Assembly (NCBI GenBank): GCA_963742345.1
Contig: CAVULO010000001.1
Location: 124,001 to 188,000 of the forward strand
DNA length: 64,000 nt
Reading direction: 5' to 3'
DNA from: Pseudolabrys sp963742345
GTDB lineage: Bacteria > Pseudomonadota > Alphaproteobacteria > Rhizobiales > Xanthobacteraceae
Shown here: piece after piece, positions 26,027 to 34,527 of the stretch
Position numbering within the stretch: position 1 is the stretch's first letter
Layout: each line of letters opens with the position of its first letter
Notes under the pieces: model-generated
Told to the model about the DNA's origin: nothing
The model's database searches: none
Seen by the model: only the letters and a program-made list of their open reading frames with translations
Translations under genes and position numbers: made by a program

Positions 26027-27721
26027 ATGACAACGGTCGGACACAATACCAGGCGCATCGGCGCCGAAGTGCTCGCTGACATGCTAGCGGGCTATGGCGT
26101 CACCCATGTGTTTATGGTGCCGGCGGTCTTGCGGCGGACCTTCGCGGAGATGGAGCGGCGAACGAAGATCGCGCGCGTCCACTGCCACGGCGAGAAATCC
26201 GCCGCCTACATGGCGGATGGATATGCGCGCGCCTCCGGCAAGCCCGGTGTCTGCATGGCGCAGGTGATCGGCGCGCTCAATCTCGCGGCCGGCCTGCGTG
26301 ATGCGTATCTGGCGCATTCGCCGGTGATCGCCATGACTGGCGGTCGCGATCCGAAAACCAAATTCCGCAAAGTTTATCAGGAAATCGACGATGTGCCGGC
26401 CTTCGAGCCGGTGACGAAGATGAACGTCACCATCGACGACGTCGCGCGTATTCCGGACATGGTGCGACAGGCCTTTCGCACCGCCACCACCGGCGCGCCC
26501 GGTCCCGTGCATCTGCAATTTCGCGGCAACGAAGGGCAGGTGGATCTGGAAGAAGCCGAGATGGAGGCTTTGGTCGAGGCGCAGTTCGCTCGCGTTCCGC
26601 CGTTCCGTCCCGAACCGGAAGCAGCGCACGTAAAGGCGGCGCTTGAATTGCTGCAAAAGGCCGAGCGGCCGATCATTGTCGCCGGCGGCGGTGCACGGGC
26701 CTCAAGCGCGGGGAAGGAACTCGTTGCACTCGCCGAGGCGCTGCAAATTCCGGTCGCCACCTCGCTCAATGGCAAGGACATCATCCCGGGCATCCACCCG
26801 TTGTCGGTCGGCGTCGTCGGCAGCTATTCCCGCGAGTGCGCCAACCGTGCCGTGAACAGCGCCGATCTGGTTTGTTTCATCGGTACCGAAACCGGGGGGA
26901 TGACAACCCACTTCTGGGCGGTGCCGAAGATCGGAACGCCGGCGATCCAGATCGACATCGAGCCGGAATCTCTCGGGCGCAACTATCCGCTCATCGCGAG
27001 CGTCTTGGGCGATGCCAAAAGCGTGCTCGTACGCATGTTGGGCCAGATCGACAAATCGAGCGCGGCAAAGCGGGCGGCCTGGATCAAGGAAATCACGACT
27101 TTGCGCGGCGACTGGTACGCCAAATACAAACCGATGCTGGAGTCGGACGCGGTTCCAATCCATCCGGCACGCCTCTGCGGTGAGTTGACCAAACATGTTC
27201 CCGACGACGCTATCGTCGTCGTTGACACTGGCCACGCAGGGATGTGGATGGGCGGCATGTACGACTTGCGTACGCCGACACAGAGTTACTTGCGTAGTGC
27301 CGGACATCTCGGCTGGGCGTTTCCGGCGGGAATAGGCGCCAAAGCTGCATGCCCCGAGCGGCCGGTCGTGGTGTTCACCGGCGATGCCGGTTTCTGGTAT
27401 CACGTCGCAGAAGTGGAAACGGCGGTGCGATGGAATCTCGCGTCGGTGACAGTCGTCAACAATAACGGTGGCGGTAATCAATCCAAGCGGGGCTTCGATC
27501 GGGCCTATGGCGGCGAGCAGACCGTCCAAGCACGTGAATTGTGGACCTACAATCCGATGAATTTCGCCAAGCTTGCGGAAGATATGGGCGCGCTTGGAAT
27601 CCGGGTGGAGCGCGCCAGTGAATTTGCACCAGCCTTGGCCCGCGCAATCGCCGAAAAACGTCCGGCGGTAATCGATGTGGCAACCGATATCGAAGCGCTC
27701 GCGCCGACGGCCGTTGCATAA
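26027..27721 (+). CDS. Thiamine diphosphate-binding enzyme, acetolactate synthase-like
   Basis: 564 residues with the three-domain layout of the acetolactate synthase/benzoylformate decarboxylase family. The N-terminal pyrimidine domain has the catalytic Glu in RVHCHGEKSAAYMADGYARA. The central domain has IIVAGGGARAS. The C-terminal pyrophosphate domain has the metal motif GDAGFWYH ending about 30 residues later in NNNGGGNQ. No small subunit is next to it, so true branched-chain synthesis is less likely than a degradative or carboligase role; the substrate is unknown. The ATG at 26027 lies 7 bases after msrB; the frame is open further upstream only because it overlaps msrB. Confidence 0.85.
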   Translation: MTTVGHNTRRIGAEVLADMLAGYGVTHVFMVPAVLRRTFAEMERRTKIARVHCHGEKSAAYMADGYARASGKPGVCMAQVIGALNLAAGLRDAYLAHSPVIAMTGGRDPKTKFRKVYQEIDDVPAFEPVTKMNVTIDDVARIPDMVRQAFRTATTGAPGPVHLQFRGNEGQVDLEEAEMEALVEAQFARVPPFRPEPEAAHVKAALELLQKAERPIIVAGGGARASSAGKELVALAEALQIPVATSLNGKDIIPGIHPLSVGVVGSYSRECANRAVNSADLVCFIGTETGGMTTHFWAVPKIGTPAIQIDIEPESLGRNYPLIASVLGDAKSVLVRMLGQIDKSSAAKRAAWIKEITTLRGDWYAKYKPMLESDAVPIHPARLCGELTKHVPDDAIVVVDTGHAGMWMGGMYDLRTPTQSYLRSAGHLGWAFPAGIGAKAACPERPVVVFTGDAGFWYHVAEVETAVRWNLASVTVVNNNGGGNQSKRGFDRAYGGEQTVQARELWTYNPMNFAKLAEDMGALGIRVERASEFAPALARAIAEKRPAVIDVATDIEALAPTAVA

Positions 27722-27727
27722 CGGCAA

Positions 27728-27860
27728 TTACTTCAACGGCGGCCCGACATAGCGAAATTTCTGCGCGCTTTGCTGTCCACTGCGAGATTGTGGATCCAGT
27801 GGAACTCGCCGGCGTTGCGGCCGAACGCGCCGACGTCTTCTCCGGTTTCTGAGTCTCTCC
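27728..27860 (-). pseudogene. Remnant of an NHL-repeat beta-propeller protein
   Basis: On the minus strand, AFGRNAGEFHWIHNLAVDS is followed in another frame by AQKFRYVGPPLK and a stop at 27728. This resembles the last blade of NHL-repeat proteins, where the first part is usually joined to the second by about a dozen residues of the type GNIYTTEVNTGKR. Those residues are missing, and no upstream body of the gene remains. It therefore looks like a degraded 3-prime end between the ThDP enzyme and the CoA-transferase. Confidence 0.45.
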
Positions 27861-27952
27861 CCGACGCCGGCAATCGCAAGCACCGACGTTGAACCAATGA
27901 CTCCAATTTCAGCCAGACCCAATCAAGGGGTGAGCGGTGCGGTGCGGGAGAG

Positions 27953-29125
27953 TCAACCTTCCCCGATCTCGCGCAGAATCTCTGCGGTATGTTCGCCGAG
28001 CAAGGGGGCAGGGTGCTCGGAGGCTGCCTTCCAGCCGTCGATGACGATCGGCGTGCGCACGCCGGGGATGGTGCCACCTTTGGCAGCCTCACTCTTCAGC
28101 GCAAGCTTCATGCCGCGGTGGACCACCTGTGGGTCGTTGAATACCTGATCAAGATTATTGATCGGGCCCGCCGGTACCTGCTGGGCTTCGAGCTTTTCCA
28201 GCAGCTCGTCACGTTTCACTCGCGCGGTAAGTGCAGACAATTTTCCAATCAAGTCTTCGCGGTGCTTCAGTCGTCCGACATTGTCCTTGTATGCGGGATT
28301 TTGCGCAAGTTCGGGCGCCCCCAAGACGTTGCAGAATTTGACATATTGATTGTCGTTGCCGGTGGCGACGATCACATGGCCGTCGGCGGCCGGAAAAACC
28401 TGGTACGGCACGATGTTGGCATGCGCATTGCCGATGCGCTTTGGCACATTGCCCGACACCAGATAGTTCATCGCCTGGTTTGACAACACACCGACCGTGG
28501 AATCGACGAGCGCGGTGTCGACATAGGAGCCCTTGCCGGTCTTCTCGCGTTGCGCCAGTGCCGCCAGGATCCCGATGACCGAATAAACGCCCGTGAAGAT
28601 ATCGGACACCGGAATGCCGATACGGGTCGACTTGCCGTCCGCCATGCCGGTCAAATCCATGATGCCGCCCATGCCCTGCGCCATCAGGTCATAGCCGGCG
28701 CGTTTAGCGTAGGGACCGTCTTGTCCGAACCCGGTCACCGAGCAGTAGATAAGTCGCGGGCACTCGGGAGCGAGGCTTTTGTAGTCGAGCCCGAATTTTG
28801 CCAGTCCGCCGACCTTGAAGTTTTCGATCAATACGTCCGAGCGCGCGGCCAGCTTGCGCACGATGCGTCGGCCTTCGTCGCTCTCGAAATCCATTTCGAT
28901 CGAACGCTTGCCGCGATTGGCGGAATGAAAATAGGCCGAGCCAATGTTTTTGCCGTCGGCGCCTTCCACGAACGGAGGACCCCAGCCGCGGGTATCGTCG
29001 CCGGTGCCCTTGCGCTCCACCTTGATGACGTCGGCGCCGAGATCGGCCAGTACCTGCCCGGCCCAGGGACCGGCGAGGATGCGGGCAAGTTCAAGGACGC
29101 GGAGGCCCGCCAACGGCTTCGGCAT
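27953..29125 (-). CDS. CaiB/BaiF family (class III) CoA-transferase
   Basis: 390 residues, normal for the family. The opening GLRVLELARILAGPWAGQVLADLGADVIKVE, then SYFHSANRGKRSIEMDF-type sequence and the catalytic Asp in RAGYDLMAQGMGG are clear. Family members move CoA between carboxylic acids through an aspartyl-CoA intermediate. GGGGAG lies 9 bases before the ATG. It is divergent from a TRAP transporter-malonyl-CoA decarboxylase operon 260 bases away, so malonate is a reasonable acceptor, with acetyl-CoA or succinyl-CoA as donor. That is inference. Confidence 0.9.
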   Translation of the reverse strand: MPKPLAGLRVLELARILAGPWAGQVLADLGADVIKVERKGTGDDTRGWGPPFVEGADGKNIGSAYFHSANRGKRSIEMDFESDEGRRIVRKLAARSDVLIENFKVGGLAKFGLDYKSLAPECPRLIYCSVTGFGQDGPYAKRAGYDLMAQGMGGIMDLTGMADGKSTRIGIPVSDIFTGVYSVIGILAALAQREKTGKGSYVDTALVDSTVGVLSNQAMNYLVSGNVPKRIGNAHANIVPYQVFPAADGHVIVATGNDNQYVKFCNVLGAPELAQNPAYKDNVGRLKHREDLIGKLSALTARVKRDELLEKLEAQQVPAGPINNLDQVFNDPQVVHRGMKLALKSEAAKGGTIPGVRTPIVIDGWKAASEHPAPLLGEHTAEILREIGEG

Positions 29126-29385
29126 GTGTGGAAACTCCCCGGAAGAACGCGAAATGGATAGCGATCGCGGGGTTATAAGGTCATCGGTGCGTACTGGCCA
29201 TAGTAGGAATTGTCTATTAGTCGCATGCGCTTACGAGCAAATTTAACGTCGGGCCTATGGCGCTAGGTCGCACCGGCGGCTAATCTGAAATCGGGCGCGA
29301 CGAGGGGATTTTGGTTATTGTTCGAAATCAAACCAAACGCGGCGGTATTACCGCTGCCAAAAAAGACCCCATGGAGGAACACACG

Positions 29386-30381
29386 ATGAGAAAAATCTCG
29401 ACATTACTCGCCACTGCCGCTGCGTTGATCACGCTCTCAGCGTCTGCGCACGCGCAGATCACAATGAAAGCATCGCATCAATTTCCGGGCGGCAAAGGCG
29501 ACGTCCGCGATGACATGGTGCAGATGATTGCGAAAGACGTGAAGGCCGCCGATGTCGGCATCGACATCCAGGTTTATCCGGGCGCTTCGCTGTTCAAGCC
29601 CAACGATCAGTGGAATGCCATGGTCAATGGCCAGCTCGACATCACGCTGTTTCCACTCGACTACGCCAGCGGCAAGGCGCCGGTCTTCAGCGCGACCTTG
29701 ATGCCTGGCTTGATCCGCAGCCAGGAGCGTGCCAAGCGCATCAACAATTCCCAATTCATGAAGGATATGCGCGGCGAGATCGAGAAACGCGGCGCTATCG
29801 TTTTGTCCGATGCATGGTTCGCGGGCGGCGTAGCCGCCAAGGATGGCTGCGTCGTTCGTCCGAGTGATTTGAAGGGTCGCAAGTTCCGCGCTGCCGGTCC
29901 GACCTTTGCCGGCATGTGGGAAACCGCCGGCGCGAGCATCGTCAGCCCGCCGTCGAACGAAATCTACAATGCGTTCCAGAGCGGCGTCGTGAATGCCACC
30001 GATACCAGCCTCGGTACATTCCAGTCCATGCGCCTGTACGAGGTCACCGACTGCCTTACGGCACCCGGCGAGAATGCGCTGTGGTTCATGTACGAGCCGG
30101 TGCTGATGTCGAAGAAGAGCTTCGACAAGCTCGACAAAAAGCAGCAGGACGCCCTGATCACGGCGGGCAAAAAGGCGCAGGCCTACTACGAGGGTAAGGC
30201 TGAGGCGGTGAACAAAGAGGCGATCAAGGCGTTCGAGGACCACAAGGTGAAAGTGGTTACCCTCAGCGATGCCGACTATCAGGCATGGCTCGACGTCGCC
30301 AAGAAGAGTTCCTACGCCAAATTTGCCACGGACGTCCCCAACGGTCAGAAGCTGATCGATGAGGCGCTCGCAGTGAAATAG
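29386..30381 (+). CDS. dctP: TRAP transporter substrate-binding protein (DctP)
   Basis: 331 residues with a signal peptide (MRKISTLLATAAALITLSAS, then AHAQ). The periplasmic domain has the TRAP pattern KASHQFPGGKGDVRDDMVQM, VYPGASLFKPNDQWNAM, and DLKGRKFRAAGPTFAGMWE, where the Arg of KFRAAGP region normally salt-bridges the ligand carboxylate. The ATG has GGAGGAACACACG upstream. It leads dctQ, dctM and malonyl-CoA decarboxylase. A strong hairpin sits just after its stop. Confidence 0.93.
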   Translation: MRKISTLLATAAALITLSASAHAQITMKASHQFPGGKGDVRDDMVQMIAKDVKAADVGIDIQVYPGASLFKPNDQWNAMVNGQLDITLFPLDYASGKAPVFSATLMPGLIRSQERAKRINNSQFMKDMRGEIEKRGAIVLSDAWFAGGVAAKDGCVVRPSDLKGRKFRAAGPTFAGMWETAGASIVSPPSNEIYNAFQSGVVNATDTSLGTFQSMRLYEVTDCLTAPGENALWFMYEPVLMSKKSFDKLDKKQQDALITAGKKAQAYYEGKAEAVNKEAIKAFEDHKVKVVTLSDADYQAWLDVAKKSSYAKFATDVPNGQKLIDEALAVK

Positions 30382-30392
30382 CGGCAACAGCC

Positions 30393-30417
30393 GCCGGCGG
30401 GTGCTCTGCCCGCCGGC
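30393..30417 (+). promoter_or_regulatory. Hairpin between dctP and dctQ
   Basis: GCCGGCGGG (30393-30401) and CCCGCCGGC (30409-30417) form a perfect 9-base stem with a 7-base loop. There is no T tract after it. Hairpins at this place in binding-protein operons often protect the upstream message and give more binding protein than permease. That role here is inference. Confidence 0.5.
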
Positions 30418-30484
30418 TGGCCTTCCAGCGCTGTTGCGCCGCCCCCGGTTCGGACTCTCGAAATAAATTGGAAAACACGAGCCC

Positions 30485-31051
30485 ATGGACACCTACATTC
30501 GGGCTGTAAACTTTTTGTCGCGCGTCGCGGGTGTGGCTGCGGCTTTGCTCATCGCATTCGCGGTGCTCGTAATTTGCGACATTGTGGTTGAACGATACAT
30601 CTTAAATCTGACGACGATCTGGCAGATTGATGTGGTGACATACTGTATCGTCGGGGCGACATTCGTTGGCAGCGCCTACGTTTTGATGACGCGAGGGCAC
30701 GTCAACGTCGATATCCTGCCGCTCCATATTGGTCCGCGCGCCCGGTATTGGCTCGCCCTGGCAACCAGTCTGCTGGCGCTGGCCTTTTGCATCGTAATTT
30801 TTATCCTCTGTACCGCTTATTGGTATGAAGCCTATTCGGAGCGCTGGCTTTCCAACACTGTGTGGCGTGCGCGGCTCTGGATTCCATATCTCTCGATGCC
30901 GGTCGGCCTCGGCCTCCTTATTCTGCAATATGTGGCAGACGTGCTCTCCCTGGTGACGGGCCGGGCGCCACCATTCGGCATCAAGGATCAGCAGGACGCG
31001 GAGGATGTTGCCCGGGCCCTGGCGCGTGAGGCGCTGGGAGGCACGCCATGA
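30485..31051 (+). CDS. dctQ: TRAP transporter small permease (DctQ)
   Basis: 188 residues with four hydrophobic segments (about 14-37, 50-70, 88-110 and 132-155). VVERYILNLTTIWQIDVVTY near helix 2 is the usual DctQ pattern, as is VLMTRGHVNVDILP. The ribosome site is weak. Its stop overlaps the dctM start (ATGA). Confidence 0.9.
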   Translation: MDTYIRAVNFLSRVAGVAAALLIAFAVLVICDIVVERYILNLTTIWQIDVVTYCIVGATFVGSAYVLMTRGHVNVDILPLHIGPRARYWLALATSLLALAFCIVIFILCTAYWYEAYSERWLSNTVWRARLWIPYLSMPVGLGLLILQYVADVLSLVTGRAPPFGIKDQQDAEDVARALAREALGGTP

Positions 31052-32373
31052 GCCCGACCTTGCAGGGGACAGTCGTCCTCATCGTTACATTGCTAATGCT
31101 GGTGTCCGGTATTCCGGTCGCATTCGGGCTCGGAGCAATCGCGATCGCGTTCCTGGTGTTTTTCCAGGGCTTTGATGCGCTGCATGTTGTCGCGGAAACC
31201 TTCTGGTCGGGGCTCGACGAGTTCACGCTCGTCGCTATTCCGATGTTCGTAATGATGGGGGCGGCGATCGGCTCGTCGCCCGCCGGCAAAGACCTTTACG
31301 AGGCGCTTGACCGCTGGCTCTACCGGTTGCCCGGAGGTCTGGTTATTTCCAATTTGGGCGCCTGCGCGATCTTCGCTGCGTTAACTGGATCGTCGCCGGC
31401 CTGCTGCGCGGCCATCGGCAAGATGGGTATTCCGGAGATGCGCCGACGCGGTTATCCGGATGACGTTGCTACCGGCTCAATCTGCGCCGGAGGCACGCTC
31501 GGTATCCTGATTCCGCCATCGATCACTTTCATTCTCTATGGCATTGCCACGGAAACATCGATCGGCCGCTTGTTCATCGCCGGCGTCTTGCCGGGGCTGA
31601 TGCTGACCAGCCTGTTCATGCTGTGGACGGTCTTCATTATTTGGAAGCGCGGCTTCCGCTCGCACGCCATCGACTTCCGCTATTCGTGGAAGGAAAAATT
31701 CCAGTCGATCCCGAAGATCGCACCCTTCATCTTCATTATTGCAGGTGTGATGTATGCGCTCTATGGCGGCGTGGCGACGCCATCGGAAGCTGCCGGCGTC
31801 GGTGCCGCGCTATGCATGTTTCTGGCGATCCTGATTTATCGTCTTTGGAAGGTTGAGCAGATTTGGCTGATCCTCCGCGACACCATGCGCGAGTTGGTGA
31901 TGATTCTGACCATCATCGCCACCGCCGTGTTGTTCGGCTACATGCTCACATCGCTCTATCTGACCCAGACGCTGGCACAGGCGATCGCAGATCTACATGC
32001 CAACAAATGGATGCTGATGTTCCTCATCAACATCTTCCTGTTGGTGTGCGGATTCTTCATCCCGCCGGCGGCGATTATCCTGATGACCAGCCCGATCCTG
32101 CTGCCCATTATTACGGCAGCGGGCTTTGATCCGGTGTGGTTTGGCGTGATCCTGACGATCAACATGGAAATCGGCCTGATCCACCCGCCGGTTGGCCTCA
32201 ACATCTACATCGTCAGTGCCATCGCTCCGGATGTGCCGCTCGCCCAGGTGATGTGGGGCACGTTGCCCTATGTCGTCTGCATGATGCTGGCGATCGTCAT
32301 CTTGTGCTTCTTTCCTGAAATTGCCACATGGTTGCCCAATCATCTGATGGGCGTCGCCATAGGGCCTAAATGA
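31048..32373 (+). CDS. dctM: TRAP transporter large permease (DctM)
   Basis: 441 residues, usual DctM length, with about twelve hydrophobic segments. Clear family motifs: SGIPVAFGLGAIAIAFLVF, ALTGSSPACCAAIGKMGIPE, GGTLGILIPPSITFILYGI and GLIHPPVGLNIYIVSAIA. It is the sodium-driven channel of the transporter. It overlaps dctQ by 4 bases at its start and the decarboxylase by 4 bases at its end, so the operon is translationally coupled. Confidence 0.95.
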   Translation: MSPTLQGTVVLIVTLLMLVSGIPVAFGLGAIAIAFLVFFQGFDALHVVAETFWSGLDEFTLVAIPMFVMMGAAIGSSPAGKDLYEALDRWLYRLPGGLVISNLGACAIFAALTGSSPACCAAIGKMGIPEMRRRGYPDDVATGSICAGGTLGILIPPSITFILYGIATETSIGRLFIAGVLPGLMLTSLFMLWTVFIIWKRGFRSHAIDFRYSWKEKFQSIPKIAPFIFIIAGVMYALYGGVATPSEAAGVGAALCMFLAILIYRLWKVEQIWLILRDTMRELVMILTIIATAVLFGYMLTSLYLTQTLAQAIADLHANKWMLMFLINIFLLVCGFFIPPAAIILMTSPILLPIITAAGFDPVWFGVILTINMEIGLIHPPVGLNIYIVSAIAPDVPLAQVMWGTLPYVVCMMLAIVILCFFPEIATWLPNHLMGVAIGPK

Positions 32374-33728
32374 ACACCTCGTTCTTCGGGGAACTATTAC
32401 AAACGATTTCCGAGCGCGGCCGCGCGCTGCTTTCGCGCGACCGCCGCGGCGAGGCGTCCGCTCGCTCCGAAAACCTGGTCGAACTGTGCGAAGATCTACT
32501 GTCCGGCCGCGGCGAGGCCTCCGGGGTGGCGCTGGCGCGCGAAATCCTCGGCCGGTATGCCGCGCTCACCATCGGCCCACGCATCGCTTTTTTCGAGGCG
32601 CTGGCACAGCGATTTGGTACCGATCCAGCCCGCCTGGAACAGACGATCGACGCCTGGCGCGCGGCTCCGTCCGATGCGACTGCCGCAGACGTGCACCACG
32701 CGTCCGAGCCGCGCCGGCAGGAGTTGTTCCGCAGACTTAACCTTGCGCCGGGCGGCACCGCTGCATTGGTGCGCATGCGCGAACAATTGATGGACTCACT
32801 CGATCATCGCGACGACCTTCGCGCTGTCGACGATGATTTCGTTCATCTGTTCTCGTCCTGGTTCAATCGCGGCTTTCTAGTGCTGCACCATATCGACTGG
32901 TCATCGCCGGCGATCGTACTTGAGAAGATCATCCGTTACGAAGCCGTACACGAGATTCACGACTGGGAAGATCTGCGCCGCCGTATCGATCCATCCGACC
33001 GGCGCTGTTATGCGTTCTTTCATCCGGCGTTGGTGGACGAGCCGCTGATCTTCGTTGAAATAGCGCTCACTCGCGACATCCCTGCGGCGATCGCCCCAAT
33101 TCTCGGCAAGGAGCGCGAAGTCGTGGAGATCGACAAGGCGCGTGCCGCAACATTCTACTCAATTTCCAACTGCCAGCGCGGGCTGGCTGGAGTCTCGTTC
33201 GGCAATTTCCTGATCAAGCAGGTGGTCGAAGAAGTCAGCCGCGAGATGCCCAAGCTTTCTACCTTCGTGACATTATCGCCAGTCACTGGCTTTGCCGGCT
33301 GGCTCAAACGGGAGCGTAGCGAGGAAAACTCCGCGGCGCTGACTGAGGCAGACAAGGCAGCTCTTGCTGCGCTCGACCAGCCAGGCTGGTGGCGCAACGA
33401 GGATACGGCCGCGGAGCTGCAAGATCCGGTCATGCGTGCGGCGGCGTGGTATTACCTGCGCGCACGCAACGATCGCGGCACGCCGATCGATGCGGTGGCG
33501 CGTTTTCATCTCGGCAACGGCGCGCGGCTCGAACGCATCAACTGGCTCGCCGACACCTCGGATCGTGCAATGGCGCAGGGGTACGGGCTGATGGTGAATT
33601 ATCAGTACGACCTCGCCGACATCGAGAAGAACCACGAGGCCTATGCGGAAGGCCGCACCGTGGTCGCCTCGGGCACGGTGCAACGCCTGCTGCGCCCGCC
33701 ACTCGAACTGGTCCCGATTGCGGGGTGA
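32370..33728 (+). CDS. mcd: Malonyl-CoA decarboxylase
   Basis: 452 residues. The N-terminal helical domain (about 1-170) ends near FSSWFNRGFLVLHHIDWSSP. The C-terminal acetyltransferase-like domain has CYAFFHPALVDEPLIFVEIA, the catalytic-Ser region STFVTLSPVTGFAGWL, and FHLGNGARLERINWLADTS, as in MatA/MLYCD proteins. It turns malonyl-CoA into acetyl-CoA and CO2. The ATGA overlap with dctM ties it to the transporter, so the TRAP substrate is probably malonate, as in the malonate TRAP systems of rhizobia. Confidence 0.93.
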   Translation: MNTSFFGELLQTISERGRALLSRDRRGEASARSENLVELCEDLLSGRGEASGVALAREILGRYAALTIGPRIAFFEALAQRFGTDPARLEQTIDAWRAAPSDATAADVHHASEPRRQELFRRLNLAPGGTAALVRMREQLMDSLDHRDDLRAVDDDFVHLFSSWFNRGFLVLHHIDWSSPAIVLEKIIRYEAVHEIHDWEDLRRRIDPSDRRCYAFFHPALVDEPLIFVEIALTRDIPAAIAPILGKEREVVEIDKARAATFYSISNCQRGLAGVSFGNFLIKQVVEEVSREMPKLSTFVTLSPVTGFAGWLKRERSEENSAALTEADKAALAALDQPGWWRNEDTAAELQDPVMRAAAWYYLRARNDRGTPIDAVARFHLGNGARLERINWLADTSDRAMAQGYGLMVNYQYDLADIEKNHEAYAEGRTVVASGTVQRLLRPPLELVPIAG

Positions 33729-33803
33729 CGGATTCTTCGTCCGCTCGTCTCCGTGAAAACGGGGACCCAGTGCCCTTATTCAGTTCTTGCGATTTGGCTC
33801 TGG

Positions 33804-33823
33804 ATTCCCGCTTTCGCGGGAAT
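33804..33823. repeat. Short palindromic repeat (ATTCCCGC-TTTC-GCGGGAAT)
   Basis: A perfect 8-base inverted repeat with a TTTC loop inside CTGGATTCCCGCTTTCGCGG. I remember this as a common dispersed intergenic palindrome in Bradyrhizobium relatives. It lies between the convergent ends of malonyl-CoA decarboxylase and the SDR gene and may help terminate both. Only one copy is seen in the window. Confidence 0.6.
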
Positions 33824-33831
33824 GAGCGGGG

Positions 33832-34527
33832 TTAGGATTTCCCGTACACCGGCACGATCGCGCCGCGGGTGACGCGGTTGTCGGACGAGGCCAGGAACAG
33901 GATCGTTGCCGCCACCTCTTCGACCTTTGGCCAGACCTCAAAATTCGCCTTCGGCATGGCCTTGCGGTTGGCAGGAGTGTCCATGGTCGAGGGCGCCACC
34001 GCATTCACCAGAATGCCGTCCTTGGCGACTTCCTCGGCGAGCGCCACGGTGAGCGCGGCGACACCGGCTTTGGCGACGGTATAGGCCGTCATGCCGGCGC
34101 CCGAGCGCCACTCCAGCGCCGGCCGTGCCGCCACGTTGACGATGCGGCCGCCGCCCGACGCCAGCATGAGGTTGACAGCCGCGCGACAGCACAGAAAGCA
34201 AGAGGTGAGGTTGCTGTCGATCTGCGACATCAGTGCGGCTTTGCCGGTCTCGGCAACCTTGCCCGCGGCAAAGCCTCCGGCGATGTGGATCGAAGCCCAG
34301 GGCTTGAGACCCGCATAGACTTTGGCAACTTGTGCTTCGTCGGCGAGATCGGAGACCGCGATCAGTGTCACGTTTGGATCGCCGCGGTGCGCAAAGCGCT
34401 GGGCTTCAGCGTCGTGCACGTAGGGCACGACGCAGGACGCGCCGCCCGCGAGCAAGGCGCCGACCACCGCGCTGCCGAGCGCGCCAGTGCCGCCGGTCAC
34501 CACCACCTGATTTCCTGAAAAATCCAT
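33832..34527 (-). CDS. Short-chain dehydrogenase/reductase (SDR)
   Basis: 231 residues. Rossmann motif VVVTGGTGALGSAVVGALL at residues 8-26; the later SDR asparagine region is GGRIVNVAAR; the catalytic Tyr-Lys is in AYTVAKAG. It is NAD(P)-dependent; substrate unknown. The start codon shares one base with the upstream amidotransferase stop, so the two are coupled. Confidence 0.9.
   Translation of the reverse strand: MDFSGNQVVVTGGTGALGSAVVGALLAGGASCVVPYVHDAEAQRFAHRGDPNVTLIAVSDLADEAQVAKVYAGLKPWASIHIAGGFAAGKVAETGKAALMSQIDSNLTSCFLCCRAAVNLMLASGGGRIVNVAARPALEWRSGAGMTAYTVAKAGVAALTVALAEEVAKDGILVNAVAPSTMDTPANRKAMPKANFEVWPKVEEVAATILFLASSDNRVTRGAIVPVYGKS

Noticed and set aside
27733..28092. 119-codon minus-strand frame as an intact gene
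   Set aside because: Most of it overlaps the CoA-transferase gene out of frame; only the end resembles a protein family, and that is a broken NHL blade.
33804..33823. Palindrome as a simple rho-independent terminator
   Set aside because: There is no T tract on either strand and the sequence matches a dispersed repeat I recall from related genomes; it is listed as a repeat.
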